Source: CAZBWP01 sp964630265 (GTDB lineage: Bacteria; Pseudomonadota; Alphaproteobacteria; Rhodospirillales; Defluviicoccaceae). Taken from it: 64,000 nucleotides of DNA. Location: NCBI GenBank assembly GCA_964630265.1, contig CAZVRW010000003.1, positions 1 through 64,000 of the forward strand. The letters run 5' to 3'. How positions within the stretch are numbered: the first letter of the stretch is position 1; each line of letters opens with the position of its first letter. Under the pieces are notes generated by a model. It was not told the DNA's origin and did not search any database. It saw nothing but the letters and a program-made list of their open reading frames with translations. Below, in pieces: positions 25,862 to 34,740 of the stretch. Position numbers and translations under genes: made by a program.

Positions 25862-26306
25862 TCCCTTCAACCGCGCCGCCGCCGCCTATGGCAGCGCCGG
25901 GCGTGTCGCCATCGATCAACGCGAACTGGAAGCCAACGCCCTGCTCAAGGCGGCGCGGGGCTTCGAGGAGATCCGGCGCGCCTGGGGCTCCGACGTCGCC
26001 GCGCGCCTCGGCGAGGCACTCCTCTACAATCGCAAGCTCTGGACCATCTTCGCCACCGAGGCGGCCAACGACGAGAATCCGCTGCCGCTGCCGGTGCGTA
26101 CCGCCGTCGCCAACATCGCCATCTTCGTCTTCAAGCGGACCATCGAGCTGCAGGCGGCGCCGAGTCCGGAGAAGATCGAGGCGTTGATCGACATCAACAA
26201 GAACATCGCCGCCGGCCTGCTCAGCCGCGCCCCGGCGCCGGCGACCACCGACCCCACCGCCTCTTCTGGCCCCACCGACCATCCCTCCCCGCCCGCAGCC
26301 GCCTGA
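25854..26306 (+). CDS. flaF: Flagellar biosynthesis regulator FlaF
   Basis: 150 aa. In Caulobacter, FlaF is needed for flagellin translation/secretion and works opposite FlbT. Family features: AAAAYGSAGR near the N-terminus, REIE-like helix RELEANALLKAARGFEEI, LYNRKLWTIFATEAANDENP (the conserved NRKLW/DxxNxLP motif) and IEALIDINKNIAAGLL. A Pro/Ala/Thr tail follows. Start ATG at 25854 inside flbT. Convergent with the flaG-like gene 27 bases away. Confidence 0.9.
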   Translation: MPDPFNRAAAAYGSAGRVAIDQRELEANALLKAARGFEEIRRAWGSDVAARLGEALLYNRKLWTIFATEAANDENPLPLPVRTAVANIAIFVFKRTIELQAAPSPEKIEALIDINKNIAAGLLSRAPAPATTDPTASSGPTDHPSPPAAA

Positions 26307-26333
26307 CCGCAACCAAGCGTGGGAAACGCCGGT

Positions 26334-26792
26334 TCAGGCGGACTGGTCGAGGCTCGGGGATCGTTCGGCCTCCTCCGGGCGCTTGCCGAGGCGCTGCGCA
26401 TCCTCGAGCAGGCGCGCCACCTGTTCGGGCGGCGAACTGGCGATCACCCGTTCCGACTCGGTGTCCACCAGTTGCACCAGCGGCCGGACCAGGCCGTCGA
26501 TGAACTTGACCGAATAGCGATAGCGGCCCGGCGTGTCGGCCTCGCGCCGCGCCGGCGCCGCGGGAGCATCCTCGCCGGACCTGGCATCGACGTCCTCGCG
26601 CTGCGCCAGGCGAACGGCCTCGCCCGGCGAGCGGGGGAGACCGAGGGAGGTCTTCTGCACCGGCTGGACCGGCGGAACGGCGGCCGGCGGCACCGTCGAG
26701 ACCGCGGCGACGGCGCGTCCCGCCATCAGTCCCGCCAGTATGGCCGGCGAACGGCCGGCGCCCATGAGCGTGTCGACGGGTGGTGTCATCAT
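26334..26792 (-). CDS. FlaG-like flagellar protein
   Basis: 152 aa from the ATG at 26792 (MMTPPVDTLMG). The first 100 residues are low-complexity Ala/Pro/Arg. The C-terminal part, YRYSVKFIDGLVRPLVQLVD then TESERVIASSPPEQVARLLE, has the pattern of FlaG, a protein affecting filament length whose domain ends with an IPPEE-type motif. Assignment rests on this motif and on position in the flagellar block next to flbT. Upstream frame continues but overlaps the second flbT gene. Confidence 0.65.
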   Translation of the reverse strand: MMTPPVDTLMGAGRSPAILAGLMAGRAVAAVSTVPPAAVPPVQPVQKTSLGLPRSPGEAVRLAQREDVDARSGEDAPAAPARREADTPGRYRYSVKFIDGLVRPLVQLVDTESERVIASSPPEQVARLLEDAQRLGKRPEEAERSPSLDQSA

Positions 26793-26886
26793 GGCTCGTG
26801 CCTCTACGGCCGCGACCGTGCGCCCGGGCTGCGGCGGAGGCCGACGCGGGCCCGTGGCGGCACGGCGACGCGCGGTTGACTCTCGG

Positions 26887-27402
26887 TCACGGACCGGCCC
26901 CCCCTTGCAGCTTCGCCAGCGACATGGTCGGCCCGCCGCCGTGGCGCTCGCACGGGCCACCCCTGCCGCTCAACCTGGGGGCCGGCCGCGGACGGATTTC
27001 GCCGGCCTCTCCGCACAGGCTCGCCAGCGCTTGATACTCATGCTCGATGAGCGCCTTGCACGGCTTCAGCGCGGCGTAGAAGCGGCCCGCCCCGACCGCC
27101 GCGCGCAGTTCGGCGATGATCGCCGCCGTGCTCGGGGCGGCGCGTTCGAACGCGTCGCTGAGGGTGAAGGCGAGCGCGATCAACGCTTCGCGACGCTCGG
27201 CAAAGAGGTACGCGCCCTGGACCGCCGAATAGATGCGCGCCGCCGGCGACACCGCCTCGGCCGGCGGCAGGATATCCTCGCCGCGCATGATGGTCGCCTC
27301 GTTGCGCAGCAGGACACTGGTTGTCCGCCCTGACGCGTTTTCCAGCACCGCGCCGTTGACGAACAACCGCCCCCCCCGCTTGATGTGTACGAGCAACGCC
27401 AT
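26887..27402 (-). CDS. flbT: FlbT, second copy (complete, C-terminally extended)
   Basis: 171 aa. Complete FlbT fold: IKRGGRLFVNGAVLENASGR, VLLRNEATIMRGEDILPP, SPAARIYSAVQGAYLF and GRFYAALKPCKALIEHEYQA. Residues after about 130 form an extra Gly/Pro/Arg-rich tail that overlaps no known domain. ATG at 27402 with AAGAAGGTGAG upstream. It differs clearly from the plus-strand flbT fragment, so it is a diverged paralogue, not a duplication artefact. It is followed by the flaG-like gene. Confidence 0.88.
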   Translation of the reverse strand: MALLVHIKRGGRLFVNGAVLENASGRTTSVLLRNEATIMRGEDILPPAEAVSPAARIYSAVQGAYLFAERREALIALAFTLSDAFERAAPSTAAIIAELRAAVGAGRFYAALKPCKALIEHEYQALASLCGEAGEIRPRPAPRLSGRGGPCERHGGGPTMSLAKLQGGAGP

Positions 27403-27440
27403 GACATCTCACCTTCTTCTGTGGTCCCACCAAGCGTCCG

Positions 27441-27520
27441 CCGCGTCGTCCCAGACACCGCCGCGTCGTCCCAGACACTGCCGCGTCGTCCCAGACACTG
27501 CCGCGTCGGCCCAGACACTG
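27441..27520. repeat. 20-bp tandem repeat, four copies, upstream of flbT
   Basis: Four head-to-tail copies of CCGCGTCGTCCCAGACACTG with one or two changes in the outer copies; no spacers. They fill the space between flbT (start 27402) and the 83-aa gene, so they are in the flbT leader region. Confidence 0.92.
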
Positions 27521-27588
27521 TGTGCCGCCACTGTGCGCCGCGGCGCTCCCGGTGCGGCCGCCTCCGAGCGGGAGGCGACGCGCGCGGA

Positions 27589-27840
27589 TCAACCGCAGAC
27601 GCTCAACAGTGCGTCTTCCTCGTCCGTGGCCAGCCGCGCGTCGATCCGTTCGAAGCGCTGCTGGCGATCGAGGCGCAGCAACGCCCGCGCCTCATCGCGG
27701 CCGTCGGCATCCACCGCGGCGTCCACGGCAACGCCCACCGCGGCCTCGGCCTCGGCATCACCCAGATGCCGCAATGACGCCGCTTGCAGCAGCCGGGCAT
27801 TGGCGCGCGCTGCTTCAGGAACCGTAACGCGTGCTGGCAT
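27589..27840 (-). CDS. Hypothetical 83-aa protein
   Basis: No recognised family. Mostly helical and acidic/Ala-rich (ARLLQAASLRHLGDAEAEAA, then ALLRLDRQQRFERIDARL). AAAGGA lies about 8 bases before the ATG at 27840 and the region upstream is AT-richer, as for a promoter. It is the first gene of a minus-strand group with flbT and the flaG-like gene, so a flagellar role is possible. Could be a spurious frame in GC-rich DNA. Confidence 0.45.
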   Translation of the reverse strand: MPARVTVPEAARANARLLQAASLRHLGDAEAEAAVGVAVDAAVDADGRDEARALLRLDRQQRFERIDARLATDEEDALLSVCG

Positions 27841-28174
27841 ACGGGCGTCCTTTCATTTCGCTCGACCGTTCGGTAACGCACCACAATAGCAACTTTGAAG
27901 TGTATCACGCGATGCGAGCGCTGGCCAGTATTTTCTCGCTTATCGCCGGGCGCGGCGGCGCGAAAACCGGTGTCGCGAGCGCGCGGATCGCCGGCGTCGG
28001 CCGGCAACTCCGACCCGGTCGATGCGGCAATTCCTGCCGGGCGTTGCCCCCGCGGCGATGGGTACCGCATCGTAAGCGCCTTTATGGACTTGCAAATTTG
28101 ATTTCCGGCCGATGGTTGAGAAAACTGGCATCCGGATTGCTTCTGATCGCTCAGACCTTGACGGAGGCGTAACC
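27841..28174. other. Divergent intergenic region between the flbT group and fliK
   Basis: 334 bases with no gene I can support. Bases 27850-27910 are relatively AT-rich and may carry divergent promoters. A 21-codon in-frame extension of fliK (from 28112) lies here but has no ribosome site. No terminator or operator recognised. Confidence 0.5.
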
Positions 28175-29710
28175 GTGACCGGCTCCCAGTTGCTGACGAG
28201 CGTTTCACCGAAGGCCGACACGGCCCTCACCCACTTGGCCCAGGCCATTCCGGGCGGCACAAAGAACCCGTTTGGGTTGTCCTTTGATCTCTTGATCAGC
28301 CAGGCGATCGACACGGCCCGGCGCAGCCCCGCGGAGATCGCACGTCCCGCCTGGAGCGAGCGGGCACCAGCACCCGAGCCGCGGCGGCCGACCGAGACGC
28401 GCAACCATGATGACGGCAGAGACGCCGCTTTTGCCGTCGCCGTCGTCGAGCCGCCGCGTCGCGACCCGGTGCCGCCGGCCCGTCGGGGCGACACCGGCAA
28501 CGAGGCGACCACGCCGCCGATGCCCGAAGAGCGCGCCGCGCCGAGCGATCCCGGACAGCCGCACGCGATCTCCGCTCCGGCCACCAAGGCCGCCGCCCCG
28601 GCCGATGCCGCCACCGCGCAGGGCCGGCTGCCGGACATGGCAGGCATGTCCTGGCTGGCTGACGGCGGCGCCTTCGCCGGTGCCAAGGCGGCACCGGACG
28701 CCGCCATCTCGCTGCGTCCCCTCGGTCCCGTCGGTCAAGGCGCCGCGACCCCGGCCGCACCCACGACCGCGACCGGCATCGCCGCCGTCGATCCCAGCCT
28801 GGCCGCCGCCCTGCGCGAAGTCCACCTCACCGCCGTCAAGCAGGCGGACCATCTGGTCTCGCAGCCGGCGGCCGCCCGCGTGCCGTGGACGCTCGCCGTC
28901 GATCCATCGCAGGCCACCGGCAATCCGGCCATTGGCTTGGCGAATGGTCAGGCCTCTTCAACCCAATCCGCTGCCCGAGCGGGTGCACACGCGGCAACGC
29001 CGTCGGCAACCCTGATGCCTTCGGCGAGTGCGGCGACCGGTGCCGCGACGGGTGCCGCGGGGGGCGAAGCGGTGGCCGCGACACAAGCGGCCGCGGCCGT
29101 ACCGTTCGCCCCGGCGTCGGTCGCGGCGATGACCCCGGCCGGCGAGCCGCAGGCGCTGCGCCCGCTCGGCGAGGGCCCCGGCGGTCCGGCAACACCGGCG
29201 ACGATCTCCGGCCCGGGCGCCGCCGGCGCCACCGTCCGACCGACCGGCAGTGGACCGGTGCCGACCGACCGACCGGCCGTCCTGCCCATGGAGGTGCGAG
29301 ACCAGGTCAGTGTGCGCATCGCCCGCGCCGTCTCCGCCGGCCAGGATCAGATCGAGATCCGCCTGAAACCCGCCGAGCTCGGCCGCCTTGAAATCCGCCT
29401 GGAGCTGGCCGGCGACGGTCGCGTGCAGGCGACCATCACCGCCGATACGCGCCAGACGCTGGATCTGCTGCGCGCCGACGCGCGCGGCCTGGAGCGCGCG
29501 CTGCAAGACGCGGGACTGCGCACCGACAGTGGTGGGTTGAGCTTCAACCTGCGTGGCGACGGCGACGCGCCCGCCCGCAACCACACACCGACGACGTCCG
29601 CCGGCGAGACCGGAGCGAGGGCGGGCACCGATGCGACAACCGATGACGAAACGACCCCACCCGGAAACGCCTCGGCGGCCGCCAACGGCCGCATCGACAT
29701 CCGGGCCTGA
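28175..29710 (+). CDS. fliK: Flagellar hook-length control protein
   Basis: 511 aa from the GTG at 28175, chosen over an ATG at 28112 because GGAGG lies 7 bases before the GTG. The first 370 residues are Ala/Pro/Thr/Gly-rich and poorly conserved, as in the ruler part of FliK. The C-terminal Flg_hook domain (about residues 370-460) is clear: QIEIRLKPAELGRLEIRLEL, GRVQATITADTRQTLDLLRA, RALQDAGLRTDSGGLSFNL. It measures hook length and switches export to filament subunits. Followed by flgD and flgE. Confidence 0.92.
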   Translation: MTGSQLLTSVSPKADTALTHLAQAIPGGTKNPFGLSFDLLISQAIDTARRSPAEIARPAWSERAPAPEPRRPTETRNHDDGRDAAFAVAVVEPPRRDPVPPARRGDTGNEATTPPMPEERAAPSDPGQPHAISAPATKAAAPADAATAQGRLPDMAGMSWLADGGAFAGAKAAPDAAISLRPLGPVGQGAATPAAPTTATGIAAVDPSLAAALREVHLTAVKQADHLVSQPAAARVPWTLAVDPSQATGNPAIGLANGQASSTQSAARAGAHAATPSATLMPSASAATGAATGAAGGEAVAATQAAAAVPFAPASVAAMTPAGEPQALRPLGEGPGGPATPATISGPGAAGATVRPTGSGPVPTDRPAVLPMEVRDQVSVRIARAVSAGQDQIEIRLKPAELGRLEIRLELAGDGRVQATITADTRQTLDLLRADARGLERALQDAGLRTDSGGLSFNLRGDGDAPARNHTPTTSAGETGARAGTDATTDDETTPPGNASAAANGRIDIRA

Positions 29711-29731
29711 GCCCGAACGGAGCATCGAGCC

Positions 29732-30421
29732 ATGCTGATCGACGAAGCATCCAGTGGCGCCGCCATCGCCGGCGGCCGCGCCGCAACCGACGAAGCCAAG
29801 CTGCAGGACGACCTGAACCGCTTCCTGACGCTGCTCGTCACCCAGCTGCAGCACCAGGATCCGCTCGATCCCATGGACGCCAACGAGTTCACCCAGCAAC
29901 TCGTGCAGTTCGCCAGCGTCGAGCAGCAGATCTACCAGAATGCCAACCTGGAGAAGCTGGTGGCGGTGCAGCGCAGCGGCCAGTCGGCGGCGATGGTCGG
30001 CTATCTCGGCCGTTTGGCCGAGATCAACGGCAATGCCCTGCCGCTGGCCGACGGCTTCGCCGAGGCCAGCTACACGCTCTCCCAGAACGCCGCGACGACC
30101 GCGATCGCCATCAAGGATCCGAGCGGACGGGCGGTGTTCACCTCCGCCGGCGCCACCGATGCCGGGCGTCATGCCTTCACCTGGGACGGGCGCGACGCCA
30201 GCGGCCACGCGCTGGCCGACGGCGCCTACACCCTTGAGGTCATCGCGACCGGCAAGGACGGCGCGGTGATCCCCGTCGACCAGACGGTCTATGGCCGGGT
30301 GACCGGCACCGCGCCGACCGCCGACAGCGTCCAGTTGATGCTCGGCGACGTCGCCGTCGATGTGGAGGACGTGCTGTCGGTGCGCGAAGGGCCGCCGCCA
30401 CGGCCCGCCACGGACGATTGA
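29732..30421 (+). CDS. flgD: Flagellar hook assembly (capping) protein
   Basis: 229 aa. Caps the growing hook while FlgE subunits are added. The N-terminal signature FLTLLVTQLQHQDPLDPMD and NEFTQQLVQFASVEQQIYQN is diagnostic; the C-half (AATTAIAIKDPSGRAVFTSA, HAFTWDGRDASGHALADGAY) is the FlgD Ig-like/tudor region. ATG at 29732 with GGAG upstream, 21 bases after fliK. Between it and flgE lies an unusual array of tandem hairpins. Confidence 0.95.
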   Translation: MLIDEASSGAAIAGGRAATDEAKLQDDLNRFLTLLVTQLQHQDPLDPMDANEFTQQLVQFASVEQQIYQNANLEKLVAVQRSGQSAAMVGYLGRLAEINGNALPLADGFAEASYTLSQNAATTAIAIKDPSGRAVFTSAGATDAGRHAFTWDGRDASGHALADGAYTLEVIATGKDGAVIPVDQTVYGRVTGTAPTADSVQLMLGDVAVDVEDVLSVREGPPPRPATDD

Positions 30422-30431
30422 GGACCACCCA

Positions 30432-30559
30432 CCCGCGCCGCGAGGCGCTTTGAGAAAGCCCGCGCCGCGAGGCGCTTTCAGAAAGCCCGCGCCGCGAGGC
30501 GCTTTCAGAAAGCCCGCGCCGCGAGGCGCTTTGAGACACCCGCGCCTTTAGGCGCGCAG
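30432..30559 (+). repeat. 27-bp tandem repeat of hairpins between flgD and flgE
   Basis: Four 27-bp copies start at 30432, 30459, 30486 and 30513, plus a degenerate fifth from 30539. Each contains GCGCC-GCGA-GGCGC, a 5-bp stem closed by a GNRA-type tetraloop and followed by CTTT. In the fifth the loop is TTTA but the stem is kept. The array begins 11 bases after the flgD stop and ends about 17 bases before the flgE start. Confidence 0.93.
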
Positions 30560-30576
30560 ACGACGAGGAGATCGGC

Positions 30577-32295
30577 ATGAGCCTGTTCGGAGCGATGACG
30601 TCGGGAGTATCCGGCCTGACCGCCCAGTCAAGCGCCATGGGCGCAATCGCCGACAACATCACCAACGTCAACACCGTCGGCTATAAGAACGTCAAGACCG
30701 ACTTCCAGACCCTGGTCACCAAACAGACGGCGGTGACCTTCTACTCGGCGGGCGGCGTCCAGGCCCGGCCGCTCGCCCAGAACGATGTGCAGGGGCTGCT
30801 GCAGGCGACCTCGTCGCAGACCGACCTGGGCATTTCGGGGCAGGGCTTCTTCGTCGTCAACGAGTCGAACCGCCCGGGCCTCGAGGACCAGTTCCTGTTC
30901 ACCCGCGCCGGCTCCTTCTTCAAGGACGACGAGGGCTTCCTGCGCAATGCCGCCGGCTTCTACCTGCAGGGCTGGCCGACCGATCCCGATGGCAACGTCA
31001 TCCTGCCGCCCGACAGCGGCGCCTCGCTGACCAATCAGAACATTATCTCCACCGACTTCCTGCAAACGGTCAATCTGAACCGCGTCGGCGGCACGGCGAC
31101 CGAAACCTCGCGCATTGCCATGGGCGCCAACCTGCCCGCCGGCGATCCCGTGGGGGCTCAGCACAAGGTCGACGTCCAGTTTTTTGACACCCTGGGCGTC
31201 ACCAAGGACATCAGCTTCCAGTTCACCAAGAGTGCGCCCAACGACTGGGATCTCACCGTCGAGCCGCCGAGCGGCACCTCGGTGCTCACCCTGCAAGGCG
31301 ACGCCGGCGACGGCAGCGACGTCTACACCAGCATCGGCCAGTTGGAGTTCACCGCGCAGCCGGCCCACGGGACCACGGTCACCATCGCGGGCAGCATTTA
31401 TGCCTTCGACGATGGAATCAGTGGCCCCGTGCCGGGCACGGCGGTGCCGATCGGCAGCAAGCTGGTGGACACCGTGTCCGCACTGGTGGCGGCGATCCAA
31501 GGCAACGGGGCCCCGTTCGATCCCGGTGTCGCCAACAGCCACCAGGTGCGGGCGAAAGCCGGCAACGAGACGGTGCTGCTGCTGGAGGGCAAGGACGGCT
31601 TCGCCGACTTCCAGGTCGACTTCTCGGGACTCGGCGCTGCGGTGCGGCAAGCCGGCTCCGGCGTCACCACCTTCACCGTGCAGCAGAAGGACGTGACCGA
31701 CCCGGCCATCCGCTTCGATGCGCGCGGCCTGCCGCAAGATTTCGCGGTCAAGAAGATGGCGGTGCTCGACTTCGTGAACGGGGCGTCGGATCTCAACAAC
31801 CTCGACCTGGATTCGGACGGCGACGTCGACGTCACCCAGATCGCCCTCGATTTCGGCACGCCGCACGAGGGCAACGGCATGACCCAGTTCGGCGCCGACT
31901 TCACGCCGGCCTTCATTCAGCAGAACGGTGCCCGCTTCGGCACCTTCGCCGGCGTCACCGTCGATCGCGACGGCCTGATGACGGCGCTGTTCGACAACGG
32001 CGAACTCCGGCCGATCTTCAAGCTGCCGATCGCCACCTTCGTCAATCCCAACGGCCTCGAGGGCCGCACCGGCAACGCCTGGAACGCCACCGCGGCATCT
32101 GGCGATCCGACCCTGCGTGTCGCCGACCGCGGCCCCGGCGGCCAGATCAACCAGGCGGCGCTAGAAGCCTCCACCGTCGACATCGGCGAGGAGTTCACCG
32201 ACATGATCATGGTGCAGCGCGCCTACTCGGCCGCCACCCGCATCGTCTCCACCGCCGACGAGATGCTGGAGGAGTTGGTGCGCATGAAGCGTTGA
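30577..32295 (+). CDS. flgE: Flagellar hook protein
   Basis: 572 aa, somewhat longer than the 400-aa enterobacterial FlgE. N-terminal rod/hook motif SLFGAMTSGVSGLTAQSSAM with NITNVNTVGYKN, then DLGISGQGFFVVNE, a variable central region, and the C-terminal FTDMIMVQRAYSAATRIVST with DEMLEELVRMKR. GAGGAG lies upstream of the ATG at 30577. Last gene of the fliK-flgD-flgE run. Confidence 0.96.
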   Translation: MSLFGAMTSGVSGLTAQSSAMGAIADNITNVNTVGYKNVKTDFQTLVTKQTAVTFYSAGGVQARPLAQNDVQGLLQATSSQTDLGISGQGFFVVNESNRPGLEDQFLFTRAGSFFKDDEGFLRNAAGFYLQGWPTDPDGNVILPPDSGASLTNQNIISTDFLQTVNLNRVGGTATETSRIAMGANLPAGDPVGAQHKVDVQFFDTLGVTKDISFQFTKSAPNDWDLTVEPPSGTSVLTLQGDAGDGSDVYTSIGQLEFTAQPAHGTTVTIAGSIYAFDDGISGPVPGTAVPIGSKLVDTVSALVAAIQGNGAPFDPGVANSHQVRAKAGNETVLLLEGKDGFADFQVDFSGLGAAVRQAGSGVTTFTVQQKDVTDPAIRFDARGLPQDFAVKKMAVLDFVNGASDLNNLDLDSDGDVDVTQIALDFGTPHEGNGMTQFGADFTPAFIQQNGARFGTFAGVTVDRDGLMTALFDNGELRPIFKLPIATFVNPNGLEGRTGNAWNATAASGDPTLRVADRGPGGQINQAALEASTVDIGEEFTDMIMVQRAYSAATRIVSTADEMLEELVRMKR

Positions 32296-32359
32296 TTTCG
32301 ACCTTTCCGGTCCTTGGTGCGGTTCCCACATCTAGGCCGTGAGCAGAGATGGAGGCTGC

Positions 32360-32563
32360 ATGAAACCGCCATATCGTTGCTGCGCGTCGGCCCTTCCGCT
32401 CGCGGCCGTGGTCGCGCTTCCCCTCGCCGCGTGCAGCGGCATCCAGTCGTCGCCGCAGGCCGACGCGTACAACGCCGCCCTCGACCGTTGCCAGGGCGTC
32501 GATACGCCGTCGGTGCGGCAGGCCTGTTTCCGCGACGTTCAGGAGCGCTTCTCAACGCCCTGA
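32360..32563 (+). CDS. Small lipoprotein, 67 aa
   Basis: Starts MKPPYRCC with GGAGG just upstream of the ATG at 32360; a GTG eight codons earlier is less likely. The hydrophobic stretch ending LPLAAC gives a lipobox with Cys at residue 25. The remaining 42 residues (ADAYNAALDRCQGVDTPSVR, then FRDVQERF) contain two further Cys that could pair. No family recognised. Its end overlaps the convergent gluQ gene by 12 bases. Confidence 0.65.
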   Translation: MKPPYRCCASALPLAAVVALPLAACSGIQSSPQADAYNAALDRCQGVDTPSVRQACFRDVQERFSTP

Positions 32564-33481
32564 CCGCCCGCGCGGTGCCGCCGTCCCGGCCATGACCAGG
32601 ACGGCCTCGGCGCTGCGCCCGGCTTGGCGGAGCGCCCGTACCGACGCCGCGTCGGCGCGCTTGGCGAGGCGCTCCCCCGCGGCGTCTCGCACCAGCGGGT
32701 GGTGGTGCCATTGTGGCGCCGCCAGTCCCAACAGGGCATAAAGCATCCGGTGGATGGGCGTCGACGCGAGCAGGTCCTCGCCACGCGTCACCAGCGTCAC
32801 CCCCTGCGCCGCGTCGTCGACGACGACGGCCACATGGTAACTGGTGCCGAGATCCTTGCGCGCCAGCACGACATCGCCGATGGTCGCGGGGTCGACCGTA
32901 TGGGGACCGAAGCGCCGGTCGCTCCAGTCGAGCGGCCCCGTCATGCGTGCCGCAGCGGCGGCATCGAGGCGCAGGGCGTGCGGCCGCCCGGCGGCAAGGC
33001 GGTCGGCGCGCTCGCCCACGTCGAGACGGCGGCAGGTGCCGGGATAGGCCGGCGCACCATCCGGTCCGGCGTGCGGGGCGGCGGCGGCAGCAGCGATCTC
33101 GGCCCGGATCTCGGCGCGGGTGCAGAAGCAGGGATAGACCACTCCCAGCCCCTCCAGACGCGCCAGCGCTGTCCGATAGAGATCCAGTCGTTCCGACTGC
33201 CGCACCGGTTCCGCTTCGCCGGCAAGGCCAAGCCAGTGCAGATCTGCAAGGTTGCGGGCCGCGAACTGGGCCCGGCAACGGGTGTGGTCGATGTCCTCGA
33301 TGCGCACCAGATACCGCCCGCCGGCTGCCGCCGCCGCATCGCGGGCAAACGCCGCCGCATAGACGTGGCCCAGGTGCAGGTCGCCGGTCGGGCTCGGCGC
33401 GAAGCGGGTAACGACAGAGGCCCCCTTTTCGCTCAGGGCCTTCTCGCGCACGGCCTTCTCGCTGAGGGTCTTCTCACTCAT
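32552..33481 (-). CDS. gluQ: Glutamyl-Q tRNA(Asp) synthetase
   Basis: 309 aa. Attaches glutamate to the queuosine base of tRNA(Asp). Class I synthetase core: FAPSPTGDLHLGHVYAA with HLGH, YLVRIEDIDHTRC, a zinc-site CFCTRAEI with a distal Cys (YPGTCRRL), and a degenerate KMSKS region (LAKRADAAS); it lacks the anticodon-binding domain of GltX. The N-terminus carries four copies of a pentapeptide of type SEKxx before the core. The ATG at 33481 is chosen over a TTG at 33490. Confidence 0.92.
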   Translation of the reverse strand: MSEKTLSEKAVREKALSEKGASVVTRFAPSPTGDLHLGHVYAAAFARDAAAAAGGRYLVRIEDIDHTRCRAQFAARNLADLHWLGLAGEAEPVRQSERLDLYRTALARLEGLGVVYPCFCTRAEIRAEIAAAAAAPHAGPDGAPAYPGTCRRLDVGERADRLAAGRPHALRLDAAAAARMTGPLDWSDRRFGPHTVDPATIGDVVLARKDLGTSYHVAVVVDDAAQGVTLVTRGEDLLASTPIHRMLYALLGLAAPQWHHHPLVRDAAGERLAKRADAASVRALRQAGRSAEAVLVMAGTAAPRGRSGR

Positions 33482-33484
33482 GGA
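33425..33484. repeat. 15-bp tandem repeat, four copies, at the gluQ start
   Basis: Four diverged 15-bp units (33425-33439, 33440-33454, 33455-33469, 33470-33484), of type CTTCTCGCTxAGGGC on the plus strand. On the minus strand they encode the pentapeptides SEKTL, SEKAV, REKAL and SEKGA just after the start codon of gluQ. Confidence 0.85.
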
Positions 33485-33493
33485 TGCCAACGT

Positions 33494-34651
33494 TCATCGT
33501 GCCATCAGGGCGTCGTAGACGTCGCGGTAGCCCTGCACCATGGCGGCCGGACCATGGCGCGCCTCGGTCCAGGCGCGGGCGGCCCGTCCGTGCGCAGCGG
33601 CCATCGCCGGATCGACGGCGTAAGCGGCGATGCCCTCGGCGAGCGCCGCCGGATCGTGCGCCGGCACCAGCCGCCCCCCGGCGCCTTCGGGCACGATCTC
33701 CGGATTGCCGCCAACGCGGGTCGCCACCACCGGCAGAGCGCTCGCCATCGCTTCCAGCAGCGTGTTGGAAATGCCTTCGCGTTCCGACGGCAGCGCGAAG
33801 ATGTCGAAGGCGCGATAGAGCGCCGGCGTGTCATCGCGGAAGCCGGGCAGCCACGCCAGGTCGCGGGCATCGGCTGCATCGAGCACCGCCTCCACCGCCG
33901 CCCGCTCGTCACCGTCACCGATGATCACCAGCCGCAACCGTTTGCGCGCCGTCGCCTCGGTTGCGAGCAGGTGGACGAACGCGCGGGCCAGCGTCACCGG
34001 ATCCTTGACCGCGGCCAACCGGCCGATTGTGCCGATGACCGTCGCCCCTGCCGGCGCGAACCCAACGGGCAGTACCGCCGGTCGCTCCCCGGCCCGCGGC
34101 CGGAAGCGCTCGGTGTCGACGCCGTTGTAGATCAACGAGATCTTGTCCGGCGGCAGGCCGACCACGTCGACGAGCCAGCGCCGCAGATCGGCGCTGAGGG
34201 CGATGTAGCGCCCGACCAGCGGATTGGTGAGGCGCCGAAGCAGATTGTATTTTCGGTTGCGGCCATCGATCTCGTAGCGGTCGAGGCCGTGCTCGCTGTG
34301 GACGATGCGCCGGACCCCGGCGGCCCGGGCGACGAACACGCTGTCGACGCATGGCAGGTTGCGGGTGTGGACGATATCCGGACGCAGCGCGCGCAACTGC
34401 CGCCAGACCCGGCGATAGGCGCCGGGGTCCCGGCCCTCGGGCGCCTTCGCGGCCTCAAGGACTGGCACCCCCGGCCGCTGGATGCGGTCCCGGAAATCGG
34501 TGGTGCGGGTCAAGCAGAGCACGGCGTGGCGATAGGCGCCGGCGGGCATCCAGTTGATCAGGTTGACGACACCGTTCTCCAGGCCGCCCACGGCGAGCCG
34601 GAAAATGACGTGGCAGACGAGAGGAGGCCGCTGGCGGGCAGAAGTATGCAC
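33494..34651 (-). CDS. Glycosyltransferase group 1, exosortase/EpsH-associated type
   Basis: 385-aa GT-B (GT4) enzyme. The N-terminus FRLAVGGLENGVVNLINWMP closely matches sugar transferases of the PEP-CTERM/EpsH1-associated family (TIGR03088). The C-domain shows IGTIGRLAAVKDPVTLARAF, then FALPSEREGISNTLLEAMAS with the E(x7)E nucleotide-sugar motif, and PVVATRVGGNPEIV. GTG start at 34651. It transfers an unknown sugar during exopolysaccharide or glycan assembly. Its stop lies 12 bases before the gluQ start. Confidence 0.88.
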   Translation of the reverse strand: MHTSARQRPPLVCHVIFRLAVGGLENGVVNLINWMPAGAYRHAVLCLTRTTDFRDRIQRPGVPVLEAAKAPEGRDPGAYRRVWRQLRALRPDIVHTRNLPCVDSVFVARAAGVRRIVHSEHGLDRYEIDGRNRKYNLLRRLTNPLVGRYIALSADLRRWLVDVVGLPPDKISLIYNGVDTERFRPRAGERPAVLPVGFAPAGATVIGTIGRLAAVKDPVTLARAFVHLLATEATARKRLRLVIIGDGDERAAVEAVLDAADARDLAWLPGFRDDTPALYRAFDIFALPSEREGISNTLLEAMASALPVVATRVGGNPEIVPEGAGGRLVPAHDPAALAEGIAAYAVDPAMAAAHGRAARAWTEARHGPAAMVQGYRDVYDALMAR

Positions 34652-34740
34652 GAAATCGCCGTGTGTTGTGCAGGCTAAGTCCTTGACGATAGAACCTAAA
34701 ACATTGAAATAACACGATCTCCGTCGGCCGCCGGCATCAT

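Noticed and set aside
27441..27520. CRISPR-like repeat array
   Set aside because: The 20-bp units are contiguous with no spacers, and no cas genes are present.
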